Below are positions 23,401 to 31,246 of a DNA stretch of 64,000 bases, one piece after another. Location of the stretch: contig CAKAKS010000074.1 in NCBI GenBank assembly GCA_916700875.1, forward strand, positions 522,232 through 586,231, in the 5' to 3' direction. A program made the position numbers and the translations under genes. The notes beneath the pieces were generated by a model that was not told where the DNA came from, did not search any database, and was given only the letters and a program-made list of their open reading frames with translations. The stretch is from Sebastes aleutianus (Eukaryota; Chordata; Actinopteri; Perciformes; Sebastidae). The first letter of the stretch is position 1; each line of letters opens with the position of its first letter.

Positions 23401-26400
23401 TAAATGTAATACTATTCAGAGATGATGCTAAACAGATATAAGGGACATAATTGTGCTGGAAACAAGCACCGAATATGAATATGAGTTATTGGAAAATTTA
23501 AGACTGAACATTTGAAATTCATAAAATGACAAGAATACTGCTATTACTCATCTTGGCCTCCTCTTTTCTACTAAGTCACATTCAAGTATCCAGGTATATA
23601 CTGCAGGTTATCCACTGACATTTATATAGTATAATTATAGGTTCACTTATACATTTATTTATTGAATCAATTTTCATATATTGTTCCACCAAGTGGAAGC
23701 AGTCCAGAACCTTTACTGGAAAAGTTCAAACGTTTTTTGTAAGCACAGCTCTTCAATCAGATTTATTTATCTTTTTAATATTGTTGTATTGAATAAGTCA
23801 TAAGTTAATTTTTTAATAGAAACATGCATGTTGTATGATGTTATATAAGAGCCAAATCAATGAATCAGATGTACGATATTGTTGCCTGATTTTAACTCAT
23901 CACAGATATATCAGTATTTATATGATAAAAGTAACAACGAACAAAAATGTTAAGTTTTTTTTATGCATTTATGTTTAAAAAATATATATTTTCTATTGTT
24001 ATTACCAGATTGTTTAACACTAGAATATCAACATCTGTATTCCTTCAACAGTTCAGTACGATGTAGTGAAAAAAATATACTAAAACTATAAATATTTGTT
24101 TGTAATCGATGGATGTTGACAACTTACCAACAAAGCTTGTTTCTAATAATCACTCCTTCACGTTCAAACTGACACATAATTCAATAATAATAATTCACCT
24201 CATTTGCAGGACTACTTGTGTCAGTCACATTAAATACAGACTATGTAGCTGACGCAGCGAGTTAAACTGACCGACTCACTCTCCAGCTGTTTGTTTGTGA
24301 AGGATGCACTTACAGCTTTGAGGACATCTAGCTCTCGTTCTTATGGAGGCTGAATGCACTTATTGTAAGTGCTTTGGACAAAGACATCTGCCAAATGAAT
24401 GAAAGTACTGTAGAAGCCCCGTCAGCGGACTGGGTCCATCTAACTTCATTTACTAATAGTTCCCAACATCTGTTCTGGGCCATGTCAGAAGAGACGGGTT
24501 GTTACCCTCCTGGACATCTGCTTGATGCTGGCTAACTACTGCAGGAACAGGAGCCAGTTACATTAACCTAGTTTAAGACTAGTCTTGGCCTCAGACTGGT
24601 CTTACATTGTCAGGTTAGACTGGTCTAACTGAGCCTGTTGCATGAATATTAAGACTGACTTAACGTGAGTTAGGAAAGTTATCCACCTCTCCTCCCTGGC
24701 TAAGCCTGAGAGGAGAGCTTTGTTGCTATGGCAACAACCTGTTAGGATGTCAGTTAACTATTTCAACTGTTTATCCGTTACTTTTTTTACATTTGTTTTG
24801 TTGTATATTTTAGATCATTTACCACAATCATATAATCATGAATACTTGAAACTGCAGCTAACATTGTCAAAGACATGTCTACCATGTTGTTTTTATATTT
24901 TCTGAATGGCAGAGATGAGAAGATCTATCAAAGTGAACATGTTTGGTGTATTTTTATCCTTTTATCATGATTGTATCATATTGCAGTATGTCTTAGAAAG
25001 ACAGATTTCTTAATTTAGAGGAACGTTGAGTCTCAATAGGAAAAGTTTGACAGCTGTCTGACAGCAGCGGCAACTATTAACAGCTCAGAGAGCTCACAAG
25101 GAACTGCAACCTCCCATGGAAAAGAAGTCAACCACAACTTCCTGTTTAGGCTAAATTTAAGTTGTGTGTGTGCGTGTGCGTGCGTGCGTGCGTGTGTGTG
25201 TGCGTGTGTGGTACCTGAGAAGATGTAGTTGTAGCCTGTGCGTCCATACAGCTCCCCCCATCCTGCCAGAGTGGACGACCGGCAAATATGCTGGAATGAG
25301 GAAGAACCGATCCTGGATCAGACTGTTGTCTTACTGCTCATTTACAAGAATGAATATCTATCTAATATCACCTTCACAGCCTAAACAAACAGAAAAGAGG
25401 TAGTGGCGGCCACACCCTGCTAATTTGATTCTCAGAAGCAGTTACACTTCCATTCCATAACCAGTCCTGGTTGCAATGCTGATGATATTTTAATTTCACA
25501 TCCTCTGCAGCAGTGAGGTTTAAATGTACAAAAAACAACAAACGTTGCATTTGTAACTAAGTCTGTATTGATTGTAGGGCTGTCAATCGATTAAAATAGT
25601 TCATTGCTATTAATCACACATTTTTTATCTGTTCTAAATGAACCTTAAAGGAGATTAGTCCAGTATTTAATCCTCTTATCAACATGGGAGTGGACTAATA
25701 TGCTGCTTTATGTAAATGTATGTATATATTTATTATTGTAAATCAATTAACAACACTAATCAATGACAGATATTGATCCAGAAACCCTCACAGGTACTGC
25801 ATTTAGCATAAAACAATATGCTCCAATCATAACATGGCAAACTGCAGCCCAACAGGCAACAACAGCTGTCAGTGTGTCAGTGTGCTGACTTGACTATGAC
25901 TTGCCCCAAACTGCATGTGATGATCATAAAGTGGGCATGTCTGTAAAGGGGAGACTCGTGGGTACCATAGAACCCATTTACATTCACACATCTGGAGGTC
26001 AGAGGTCAAGGGGACCCCTTTGAACATGGACATGACAGTTTTTCCTCTCCAACATTTAGTGTAAGTTTGGAGCGTTATTTAACCTCCTTCATGACCAGCT
26101 AGTCTGACATGGTTGGTACCGATGGATTCATCAGGTTCTATAGTTTACTATGATACCAGGATCTTCACTCGAGCTTTAAAACGCTTTAACCTGCTACAAC
26201 CTAAAAATTGCAAGTTGCGTTAATGCGTTAAAGAAATTGGCGACATTACAACGAATATGTGTTGCCGCGTTATTATCGCTTTAACTCTGACAGCCCTGAT
26301 TGATTGTGTTGATGATCTGGTCCAGTTAAAGCCAGGGTAGTCAGTATATTTTTGGCATCATTGGACAAAAATTCCATAATAACCTTTCAGCATATTGTAA

Positions 26401-29400
26401 TTCAAGTGTTCTGAGAGAAACTACGTTTCTGTACCTCTTCATGGCTGTTTTCAGGCTTTAGAGAATCTACACCGTGACAGGAGACTTTGACCAATCACAG
26501 GTCATTTCAGAGAGAGAGCGAACCTGATTCAACGGCGGATAATCCTGCAGGAAAAGTTGCTACTCCAGTATTGGAAACAACAATGCAAAGCAACCCAAAA
26601 AGGAAGATGGACTTAACAGAGCTGAGCAGCAGTACCTACCTTGCCGTTGTAGAGGATGACCGGACAGACGAACCTCCCTCTGCAGCGAGCCAGCTTACTC
26701 CGGTTCACCAGGTCCTGCAGCTTACTGATCTGCACTGTGCTCTCAAACCTGCACACACAAACCACCACGTGTTCTCCATCAGTCAGTCTCTTTAATCATT
26801 TAAATGTAATTTAGCACATCATACAGAAAACACAATTATGATGCAACAAGCCAACACTGCTGACACCTCCAAATAATCAATCGTCCTTTTCTTCTGAGGT
26901 TACAGTAAAGTGGCTACGCAACGAGACTTAACAACCATTGATTATTTCATTACATTAAGCAATACAACTTAACTGCCTGCCTGCCTGCTGCTATTCCAGC
27001 CATGAAAACACAAACACTAAAGGTGCAAGTGTGCATTCAAAAGACGTCACGATCATCTCAGGCAATGAAGAGTGAGATGTTGTGATAAAATGATCAAGAA
27101 GCACTGCAGGGGTTCATTCAATGGGAATGTTCCTTTGTTTTCTTTGATCAATCACAGTAATGATGTTCACAAATAAATGAGACATTGCAACGGTAATTAT
27201 TGATATCCCCTCAGTTGTGGTCTTTACCGCTCTTGAAATACAATCTCGAGTTCTCTTTCTCTGAGACCTTAAGATTTTGAAATAGATGTTTTAATGCCAG
27301 AATCAATATATTTACTTAATTTGAGTCTATGTGGAGGTAGAAGGAAGTTACCGCTTTTATTGTGGTAGTCTGAGTAACGTGACGTCATATCTGTTCCGTA
27401 TTCGTCAACCAAAACAAACCTCAGAGAGTCTAAAACGTCGGAGGGTCGTCGTGGATACGACCTGCACCCTCCCATGTTAAATCCAGCGTGGTAAACACTA
27501 CACATCCAGTAAAGGATGGAAACACTTTGGGTTTCACACATTGACAGGAAAAGCAGAGCTAGACAGAGCAGAGCTAAAGCTGCATGCTAACTCTGTCACG
27601 GACAGGAAACATTATGGTATGGAGGTAACATTATGGTATGGCGGTAACGTGGCAGGGGAGCCGGCCGTCGCTTTCGTCTCCGTGGTCAAACGGGCCGACG
27701 CTACGACTGTAGAGCACCCAGATACTGACATTTGTGTTCTCTGCATTGAAACGGCCCCGATGGAGCTGACCATGGATGGATAAAGAGAACGGAGCTGACG
27801 GGAGAGCTAGAGACCACCTTGGAGAAGTTAGAGGAAGTAGACACGTGGGACTACGTCCACTTTTCAAAATAAGGTGTTAACAAAGGGAACTGTATATACT
27901 AAATACATCTATGGAAATCAGATTGATGGATTATATTCACCAGAAGTATAAAACATTACCTGTCCCTTATAAATTAAATTGAAAATACCACTAATCTGTG
28001 AGGGACATGTCTTTATTCTTTGATTTTGGGGTTGCTGGATAATAAATGTAATCAATAATTCCTGTTAATGATCTTAATATATCTGACTACATACATGCTG
28101 AAAATCAAACATTGTTAACTGATTCATTTAGAGCTTTTCCAAAGTAAAAGTCCCTAGAAGTGTATGACTCTACTTGTTCCCTTCATGGTCTAGTGGTAAA
28201 AAAGATTAACAAAAAAACGCAATAAATCGTAATCGCAAATACTTACATTCGCAATACATATCGAATCGGAACCCGAGTATCGTGATAGTATCGAATCGGG
28301 AGATAAGTGAATCGTCTCAGCCCTGCTGTCGACCGATCTCAAATACTACATCACTGCTATGAATCATTTAAATGTTATTTCCCAGTTCATTTCTGTGAAT
28401 CGTGGGAAACTGCAAGACAGACTATGAAATGAAGACATGAAAACGTTTCCCGTGCTCATAAGGAATGAGGACATGAGGCTTTTCTTAATACAGGATATGA
28501 AAGCCTTTGTGGTGTGAATGAGGGGTTTCCTCCGATGTTAAAGCACATCTTCTAGTTCCAGCACTACAGTGGAAAATAGTTCAACTGCATTAAAGAGCAG
28601 TGAGAAATAAGGACTTGTTGACTCACTGCATCATTTCAATGTGACCTCATGTGACTAAACGTCACCGTCTCTGCAGCCTTGATAGGATAAGAGAGGCTGG
28701 AGATGGAGGCTGACCTTTGCTCCCTGCACCACAGTAAGTAAGGTGTGCACGATCAGAGGAGTGATACAAACAAACAGGAAGGTAATCGGTAACCGAGTGG
28801 ACTGAACTTTGTATTGGAGGATGACGGTCTGACCGAGTGGTGGACAGGTACCTGTCTCTCTCCACGTCTGTGCATTCGTACTCCAGGAACACTATCTGCC
28901 GGGGGTAATGGCCACACACTTCTCCATTGGCGTTGTGGATGATACTGTACTTGTAATCTCTGGCGAATAACTCCAGACAACGCGTCTCTATCGCCTCCAC
29001 CTGAGGAGAAACAAAAACAAAAGTTATGCTTAAAAAGAAATCTAATTTTTCACCTGGAAAATGACAGAATGAGTCCTTTTAGACGATCAAACTAAATGTG
29101 TTACTAGACTGCCAGGTCTAGACACAGAGTCCAGATTCATCTGTGTAGTTTGCATTATTATATTAGACACTGATCAAACTCAAATATCAATGCATTTATA
29201 AGGAGAGTAAATCCACAAATATGAATCACATCAGGCAGCATTCAACTTGAGTGTTTCCTTTACACTGGTAACTTGATTTATTACAATGTCCAGGACATTG
29301 CCAGTCCTCAGTCGTGAATCTATTTAATTAACACATTCTGTTCAAGCAGTTTTGTCAAACTTGAAACTCCCACACTTCCCTGATGGAAGGCAGCTTTACT

Positions 29401-30200
29401 CTATTTAGCTGTCAACTCTTGAATGAGTATTAATTTTCTGTTTAATGTAATTTCACAATTGCTCTGAATATATAGAAAACTTTATTCTATTGGGAAAGTT
29501 AAATTAAATTCACTTAATGCAGGTTTTCAACTAAATCTGATTAATCTGAGATGAGTGATGAGTGCATGAGAGGAGTCACACCAGCATGCATCAGCATGAG
29601 GTAGACAGCAGTGTCTATACACATACAAACTGTACATGTATGTGAATGAAGAGCAGCTTGGTGGATCAGATGTTTGCCGAGCTGAGCAGTGGTTCCTTGA
29701 GTTTCTAAAGAGGTCATAAACCACCTCCTACAGCAGGCTGTATGTTGTTTTAATGATGTATGAAGTTTAATTTCTATGATTGTGGAAGGCAGTTCTGCTG
29801 ATCAGTCCCAGGAGACACTGACAGCTCCTCCATCAGAACCAGAACCGTGTTGATATCCAGGTGTGAGAGGAACACACTAGGAATCTGCTTTGGTTTTGTT
29901 GGTGCAAGTTAACAGTACAATAACAGAATAGATAAAAACGTTAGAATAAAATAAGAATAACACTTTATTTTTTAATTCTACCAATATACAAGATAAGCTA
30001 TAAACAAAATAACCCTGATATGAACAGATAGTGTTGGTGTTGCAGCTGAAGAACCCAGATCTCACCCGAGGAGTGACCTCCTTCGCTCGGTACTGCATCT
30101 TAGAAAACAAATCTATCAAATCCGAGATCTCCTCGGTCCTCCTGCCGGACAGCCCGGAGGCCGAGCAGCCGGCCGGGGAGGGGGATGCTGCGGCCATCAT
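5551..30200 (-). CDS. mtmr14: mtmr14, myotubularin-related phosphatidylinositol 3-phosphatase (19 coding exons, 655 aa)
   Basis: The family (MTMR14/Jumpy) removes the 3-phosphate of PI3P and PI(3,5)P2 in the cytoplasm and restrains autophagy and muscle calcium release; this is family knowledge. Seen here: 19 minus-strand exons, all with GT/AG borders and compatible phases: 30200-30066, 29000-28852, 26748-26640, 25290-25215, 23272-23212, 20597-20475, 19273-19200, 17401-17331, 17234-17160, 16402-16336, 16177-16092, 15678-15602, 12862-12826, 12067-11997, 11475-11417, 9790-9658, 7994-7818, 6581-6375, 5731-5551. The sum is 1968 nt, or 655 residues plus stop, close to the roughly 650 of mammalian MTMR14. 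Exon 11 carries HCISGWDRTP, with catalytic C322 and R328. Exon 2 holds RCLELF and GHYPRQIVFLEY; the C-terminus ends in FARGVGLRG followed by five residues. The start was chosen because it leaves 45 residues before the conserved VEAIE block, as in the family; a second ATG follows directly. No frameshift or lost catalytic residue was seen. Confidence 0.95.
5732..5850. repeat. (GAGAG)n purine tract at the mtmr14 intron 18 acceptor
   Basis: About 115 nt of almost pure GA on the plus strand, so a pyrimidine tract on the mtmr14 strand, ending directly at the exon 19 acceptor (5731). Confidence 0.9.
6115..6312. repeat. 64-67-bp tandem repeat, 3 copies, in mtmr14 intron 18
   Basis: GGACCGGATCGTCCTCCTGG recurs at 6141, 6208 and 6272; the units otherwise differ by small indels in the GAGGAGGAC stretch. 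Lies just after the exon 18 donor. Confidence 0.9.
6375..6581 (-). CDS. mtmr14: mtmr14 coding exon 18
   Basis: Acceptor CTCTCAG|GTTAGC, donor CGAAT|GTAAGT. Encodes GSSLSTEYGSWQIVSGCGSI and later SPLPFSFQDEGPSG. A three-copy 64-67-bp repeat lies just inside the following intron. Confidence 0.9.
7067..7505. mobile_element. TTAA-flanked MITE-like repeat in mtmr14 intron 17
   Basis: Begins TTAAAGGTGCGGTGTGTAGG and ends near CTACACACTGAAC...TTAA. The same family is at 14770-14885 (reverse) and 18893-19186. No coding capacity. Confidence 0.6.
7676..7758. repeat. (GT)n microsatellite in mtmr14 intron 17
   Basis: About 41 uninterrupted GT units; a (CA)n tract on the mtmr14 strand starting 59 nt downstream of the exon 17 donor. 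Confidence 0.98.
7818..7994 (-). CDS. mtmr14: mtmr14 coding exon 17
   Basis: Acceptor CTGTCCTCAG|GAGG, donor GAAG|GTCAGT. Encodes TTSSPQMVVWSKPLPLEEHL, an SEARSSSSSSSN tract and GSSPLAVPG, all recognisable in the C-terminal tail of MTMR14. The acceptor lies next to an expanded pyrimidine tract and the donor lies 59 nt from a (CA)n repeat. Confidence 0.92.
8027..8165. repeat. (GGA)n tract upstream of mtmr14 exon 17
   Basis: About 135 nt of GGA/GAA units on the plus strand, pyrimidine-rich on the mtmr14 strand, ending about 33 nt before the exon 17 acceptor. Confidence 0.95.
8325..8342. repeat. Poly(G) run of 18
   Basis: An uninterrupted run of G in mtmr14 intron 16; capable of G-quadruplex formation and a likely sequencing trouble spot. 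Confidence 0.9.
8590..9060. mobile_element. Dispersed hAT-like repeat in mtmr14 intron 16
   Basis: Contains ACCTGACCCGACCCGCAAAC and TGTTATGAGAG; the same sequence occurs reversed at 59215-59330 in the other gene. Short GT runs lie inside. No coding capacity. Confidence 0.6.
9115..9240. repeat. TTTTTCAGAC/TTTTTCGGAC simple repeat, copy 1
   Basis: T-rich sequence with recurrent CAGAC and CGGAC cores, of the same kind as 10776-11275, in mtmr14 intron 16. Confidence 0.75.
9658..9790 (-). CDS. mtmr14: mtmr14 coding exon 16
   Basis: Acceptor GTTTCAG|AGTCGA, donor AGCTG|GTCAGT. Encodes KSKDRGSVTSLSSDFSLI followed by a variable Ser/Thr-rich tail region. Confidence 0.9.
10550..10665. repeat. GGGGTCTTTAG-type tandem repeat
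   Basis: About nine imperfect GGGGTCTTTA / GGGGTCTA units in mtmr14 intron 15. Confidence 0.85.
10776..11275. repeat. TTTTTCAGAC/TTTTTCGGAC simple repeat, copy 2
   Basis: About 500 bp of T-rich CAGAC/CGGAC units in mtmr14 intron 15. Both ends carry a shared TTTTTGGACAACTACA.CAAT sequence (near 10850 and 11255), suggesting internal duplication. The open frame of 254 codons (FFRLFF-type) is an artefact of the repeat. Confidence 0.85.
11417..11475 (-). CDS. mtmr14: mtmr14 coding exon 15
   Basis: Acceptor CTCTTTCAG|GAGGAA, donor TTAA|GTAAGT. Encodes RRKNSHFKDSDFSVEDLCQL, corresponding to the family's RRKSLP...FTLEDICML region. Confidence 0.9.
11652..11960. repeat. 20-bp minisatellite, about 15 copies, in mtmr14 intron 14
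   Basis: Units of CCTGTATAGATCACAACAGA with single-base variants (ACAAAAGA, CATAACAGA, GTGTAG); ends about 37 nt from the exon 14 donor. Confidence 0.95.
11997..12067 (-). CDS. mtmr14: mtmr14 coding exon 14
   Basis: Acceptor CTTCCTCAG|ATTTTC, donor ACAGAG|GTGTGT. Encodes IFFFCFNFLKHIVSEKFSAV and KKQ. A 20-bp minisatellite begins about 36 nt into the following intron. Confidence 0.93.
12826..12862 (-). CDS. mtmr14: mtmr14 coding exon 13
   Basis: Short 37-nt exon. Acceptor GTTTCCAG|TCACAT, donor GAGGAG|GTAAGT. Encodes HMLPDRLSKGEE, close to the family's HMLVDRLSKGEE. Confidence 0.92.
13038..13240 (+). mobile_element. tRNA-derived SINE in mtmr14 intron 12
   Basis: RNA polymerase III box A (TTAGCTCAGTCGGTAGAGC, from 13048) and box B (GGGTTCGAATCC, 13114-13125), a CCTTTCCGCATGTCAATTC body and an A-rich tail. 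It is flanked by a perfect 14-bp target-site duplication AAAACGCTGCTACT (13024-13037 and 13237-13250, the second overlapping the tail). Not a functional tRNA gene. Confidence 0.92.
13462..13600 (+). mobile_element. Second, degenerate tRNA-derived SINE
   Basis: Box B GGGTTCGAATCC at 13510-13521 and the same CACTTCCGCATGTCG body as the SINE at 13038, with an eroded box A (ATAGCTCATGTAACGAGGC) and an A-rich end. No target duplication was assigned. Confidence 0.75.
13730..13937 (+). mobile_element. L2-type LINE 3' end
   Basis: Encodes SLDTFKKHLKHHLFII then stop (to 13796), the usual C-terminal end of the LINE reverse transcriptase ORF, followed by the 3' UTR ending AAAGGCGCTATATAAA. It leads straight into an ATT-rich microsatellite. 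The 5' part is missing. Confidence 0.75.
13938..14495. repeat. (ATT/ATC)n microsatellite, about 560 bp
   Basis: Trinucleotide ATT with ATC and AATATT interruptions, in mtmr14 intron 12; continuous with the LINE tail at 13937. Open frames of Asn/Asp or Ile only are artefacts. Confidence 0.95.
14770..14885. mobile_element. TTAA-type MITE fragment (reverse copy)
   Basis: Reverse complement of the family at 7067 and 18893; ends ACACACTACACCTTTAA at 14885. In mtmr14 intron 12. Confidence 0.6.
15602..15678 (-). CDS. mtmr14: mtmr14 coding exon 12
   Basis: Acceptor TTTTCACAG|GACGG, donor TTCGG|GTAAAA. Encodes DGAVHASLEPAEILYLTIAY and DWFLFG, matching the segment that follows the catalytic loop in the family. 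Confidence 0.93.
16092..16177 (-). CDS. mtmr14: mtmr14 coding exon 11 (catalytic loop)
   Basis: Acceptor GTTTCAG|ATGAGA, donor GGGCA|GTAAGT. Encodes SGLLVHCISGWDRTPLFVSL and LRLSLWA. This contains the C-X5-R phosphatase signature, C322 to R328 by my count, with all expected residues present. Confidence 0.97.
16253..16335. repeat. 11-bp tandem repeat at the mtmr14 intron 10 donor
   Basis: On the mtmr14 strand the unit is GTAGGTGGTCT. Five regular and two diverged copies start at the true donor (GATG|GTAGGT, exon end 16336) and continue into the intron. Confidence 0.9.
16336..16402 (-). CDS. mtmr14: mtmr14 coding exon 10
   Basis: Acceptor TTGTTCAG|TCGTGG, donor GATG|GTAGGT. Encodes SWDLVEQTQNYLKLLLHIIN. 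The donor is followed in the intron by a tandem 11-bp repeat of donor-like sequence (16253-16335). Confidence 0.93.
17160..17234 (-). CDS. mtmr14: mtmr14 coding exon 9
   Basis: Acceptor CTGACAG|GACTAT, donor TACCAG|GTTACC. Encodes DYVDAPLTIP and a NLNIDWTRYQ block; exactly 25 codons. Confidence 0.93.
17331..17401 (-). CDS. mtmr14: mtmr14 coding exon 8
   Basis: Acceptor TTTTTTAG|GGTGTG, donor AATCAG|GTATAG. Encodes CEFFKDYKDRDYTAEGLVF and NWNQ; ends in phase 0. Confidence 0.94.
17880..18730 (+). pseudogene. hAT transposon fragment with broken BED zinc-finger ORF
   Basis: 18211-18250 encodes FKPRLRSSVWKHFGF and 18256-18320 leads into AVCRI; the next Cys of the C-x2-C pair is destroyed by a one-base deletion near 18320. 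The frame resumes as KGQVKYNGNTTNLSTRLLRR. This is the N-terminus of a ZBED/hAT-type transposase; no DDE part is present. The right end GCGTTACACCCCTAATTA resembles a hAT terminal repeat. A TCGTA/TCGTG pentamer repeat (18538-18635) lies inside. In mtmr14 intron 7. Confidence 0.65.
18893..19186. mobile_element. TTAA-type MITE, forward copy
   Basis: Starts TTAAAGGTGCAGTGTGCAGG; right end eroded near AAATCCTTTAA. Lies immediately beside mtmr14 exon 7 (ends 19200 on the plus coordinate), so the element abuts its donor. Confidence 0.6.
19200..19273 (-). CDS. mtmr14: mtmr14 coding exon 7
   Basis: Acceptor CTCTGCAG|TGTGAC, donor ATCCAG|GTATAA. Encodes VTSSEKADKAQRYADFTLL then SVPYPG, part of the phosphatase domain. 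Confidence 0.94.
19449..20060. mobile_element. TTAAAGGGACTGTTTG-type dispersed repeat
   Basis: The start TTAAAGGGACTGTTTGTAAG is one I recognise as common in fish genomes; the interior is GC-rich with a GA run. The right boundary is uncertain. In mtmr14 intron 6; no coding capacity. Confidence 0.45.
20475..20597 (-). CDS. mtmr14: mtmr14 coding exon 6
   Basis: Acceptor CCTCCTCAG|GAACG, donor CCTAAA|GTAAGG. Encodes QLFDKVRGHDIKLLRYLS and ICDLMVENKKVKFGL; the split Asn codon is finished by exon 7. Confidence 0.94.
20940..22840. mobile_element. Inverted-repeat element hosting a minisatellite
   Basis: TTTTTGTGAATGGAGTCTGG at 20999 is matched in reverse by CCAGACTCCATTCACAAAAA near 22809, with the repeat array between. 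GAAGTGGGGTTGTATG near 20950 also occurs in the MITE at 53892, so both belong to one family. In mtmr14 intron 5. Confidence 0.6.
21062..22722. repeat. 18-bp minisatellite, about 90 copies, with higher-order structure
   Basis: Unit CTGTCTGATGGTAAAGGA with GGGCTG and GACGGT variants and a longer unit carrying GGTGAGGTAAAGG. A block of roughly 740-770 bp appears twice: compare GACGGTCTGATGGTGAGG at about 21299 and 22072, and AAAAGACTG at about 21607 and 22344. Long minus-strand frames are artefacts. Confidence 0.95.
23212..23272 (-). CDS. mtmr14: mtmr14 coding exon 5
   Basis: Acceptor TTATTCTAG|GAGGC, donor GTCAG|GTAATC. Encodes an acidic linker (GGTDDTWTESEEVPEDDSAV), variable in the family but matching in length and acidity. 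Confidence 0.88.
24295..24405 (+). mobile_element. Non-LTR retroelement 3' tail
   Basis: Contains TTGTAAGTGCTTTGGACAAA and CATCTGCCAAATGAATGA, the recurrent end of a common fish retroelement family. Truncated; in mtmr14 intron 4. Confidence 0.55.
25215..25290 (-). CDS. mtmr14: mtmr14 coding exon 4
   Basis: Acceptor CATTCCAG|CATATT, donor TCTCAG|GTACCA. Encodes HICRSSTLAGWGELYGRTG and a YNYIFSG block. A GT/GC-rich simple repeat lies just downstream of the donor (25164-25210). Confidence 0.93.
25575..26298. mobile_element. Full-length hAT MITE (724 bp) with 8-bp target duplication
   Basis: Ends TAGGGCTGTCA and TGACAGCCCTG; flanked on both sides by ATTGATTG (25567-25574 and 26299-26306). No coding capacity. 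In mtmr14 intron 3. A related partial copy starts at 54088. Confidence 0.9.
26640..26748 (-). CDS. mtmr14: mtmr14 coding exon 3
   Basis: Acceptor TGTGTGCAG|GTTTGAG, donor GGCAAG|GTAGGT. Encodes FESTVQISKLQDL followed by RCRGRFVCPVILYNGK, matching the family closely. Ends in phase 0. Confidence 0.93.
27350..28325. mobile_element. hAT-like dispersed element in mtmr14 intron 2
   Basis: 28083-28325 matches the first 175 bases of the window and ends ATCGTCTCAGCCCT. The upstream part (GGATGGAAACACTTTGGG near 27514) looks like eroded hAT sequence. The left limit is uncertain and there is no intact frame. Confidence 0.5.
28852..29000 (-). CDS. mtmr14: mtmr14 coding exon 2
   Basis: Acceptor CTCCTCAG|GTGGAG, donor GACAG|GTACCT. 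Encodes VEAIETRCLELF and GHYPRQIVFLEYE, the most recognisable N-terminal blocks of MTMR14. Ends in phase 2; the split Arg codon is completed by exon 3. Confidence 0.93.
30066..30200 (-). CDS. mtmr14: mtmr14 coding exon 1
   Basis: Starts at tandem ATG codons (30200 and 30197) and encodes a low-complexity Ala/Ser N-terminus, then LIDLFSKMQYRAKE, which resembles the family's FSRTQYRAK block. The donor reads CGG|GTGAG and ends in phase 0. The frame stays open upstream to 30437, but that extension has no family resemblance and contains repeats. Confidence 0.9.
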
Positions 30201-30720
30201 GCTGCTGCTGCTGCCGGCCTCCAGCCTGGTTCTGCCGGCCTCCAGCCTGGTTCTGCCGGCCTCCAGCCTGCTGGTTCTACCGGCCTCCAGCCGGACTCGA
30301 CCTCCTTCAAACACCGCAGAGCTCTGTCCTCTGGACCGGGAGGACCGACCAGGCCATCCCTTCCTCGCTGCCCGCTGGAGGGGGCCGGAGCCGGGGACTC
30401 GTCCTGAATTCAGGGCCCCGACGAGCAGCTCCACCACCCGGACGCAAACACGAGATCCAACCCGCTCAGCCGGTCCACGGTCCGCTCAGCACCGACCAGC
30501 ACCCCGGCCCGGTGGAGGCTCTACCGGAGGCTCTACCGGAGGCTCTACCGGAGACTCTACCGGAGACTCTACCGGAGGCTCTACCGGAGACTCTACCGGA
30601 GACTCTACCGGAGGCTCTACCGGAGACTCTACCGGAGACTCTACCGGAGGCTCTACCGGAGGCTCTACCGGAGACTCTACCGGAGACTCTACCGGAGACT
30701 CTACCGGAGGCAGCAGGTCG
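30100..30720 (-). promoter_or_regulatory. mtmr14: GC-rich mtmr14 first exon and upstream region
   Basis: CpG-rich sequence surrounds the start codon and continues upstream, in contrast to the AT-rich flanks, as expected of a CpG-island-type promoter. No TATA box was assigned. The region carries short tandem repeats: a roughly 20-bp GGCCTCCAGCCTGGTTCTGC unit (about 30215-30295) and a 12-bp GGCTCTACCGGA unit (30520-30710). Confidence 0.45.
30520..30710. repeat. 12-bp minisatellite upstream of mtmr14
   Basis: About 16 copies of GGCTCTACCGGA or GACTCTACCGGA, differing by one base (GGC/GAC), within 0.5 kb upstream of the mtmr14 start codon. Because the period is a multiple of three it leaves frames open on the plus strand; I do not regard these as genes. 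Confidence 0.9.
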
Positions 30721-30804
30721 AGCTAACAGCAGCTCAGCTGCTGGTTTCTAACTCAACTCCTCCAGAAACTCCTCAGAGACTACTGATTCAGACCGCCGTG
30801 CTCC

Positions 30805-31040
30805 TCAGGTATACTCCTCAGGTATACTCCTCAGGTATACTCCTCAGGTATACTCCTCAGGTATACTCCTCTTCACCTCCTCTTCACCTCCTCTTCACCA
30901 CCGGGTTGTTTGTGACATCTGGCCCGGCCAGCTGCAGTCAGGAAACCCCGAGGATCCGTCCCGGCCTACTCACGCTCCCTCAATGTCACCATGTCTTCAT
31001 GTCTTCATGTCTTCATGTCTTCATGTCTTCATGTCTCCTC
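30805..31040. repeat. Two short tandem repeats upstream of mtmr14
   Basis: CTCCTCAGGTATA-type units repeat five times near 30805-30870, and CATGTCTT-type 10-bp units repeat about five times near 30985-31038. No gene was recognised between 30720 and 31246. Confidence 0.8.
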
Positions 31041-31177
31041 AGAGACGGAGGGTACAGCAGTGAAGCCGAGGCAGCAGGTGTAGTTGTGGTGTTCTGCTCG
31101 GTTCTGCTCGGTTCTGCTCGGTTCTGCAGTCTGTCAGTCTGCAGGTCCAACAGGCGGTAAACAGGAAGCTGAGTGGA

Positions 31178-31185
31178 TCACGTGA
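31178..31185. promoter_or_regulatory. E-box/CLEAR-like motif TCACGTGA
   Basis: The palindrome TCACGTGA sits in ATCACGTGAC, one base off the GTCACGTGAC consensus bound by TFEB-type factors, about 1 kb upstream of the mtmr14 ATG. A role in mtmr14 control is inference. Confidence 0.3.
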
Positions 31186-31246
31186 CGCAGCCATCTCCCC
31201 CTTTAAATGACGTGTTGTTGATCAGAACGAGCGAAGTCTGCAGACT

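Noticed and set aside
30031..30751. Plus-strand frames of 231 and 188 codons antisense to mtmr14 exon 1
   Set aside because: They overlap exon 1 on the other strand and then consist of the 12-bp repeat; no similarity or splice structure supports a gene.
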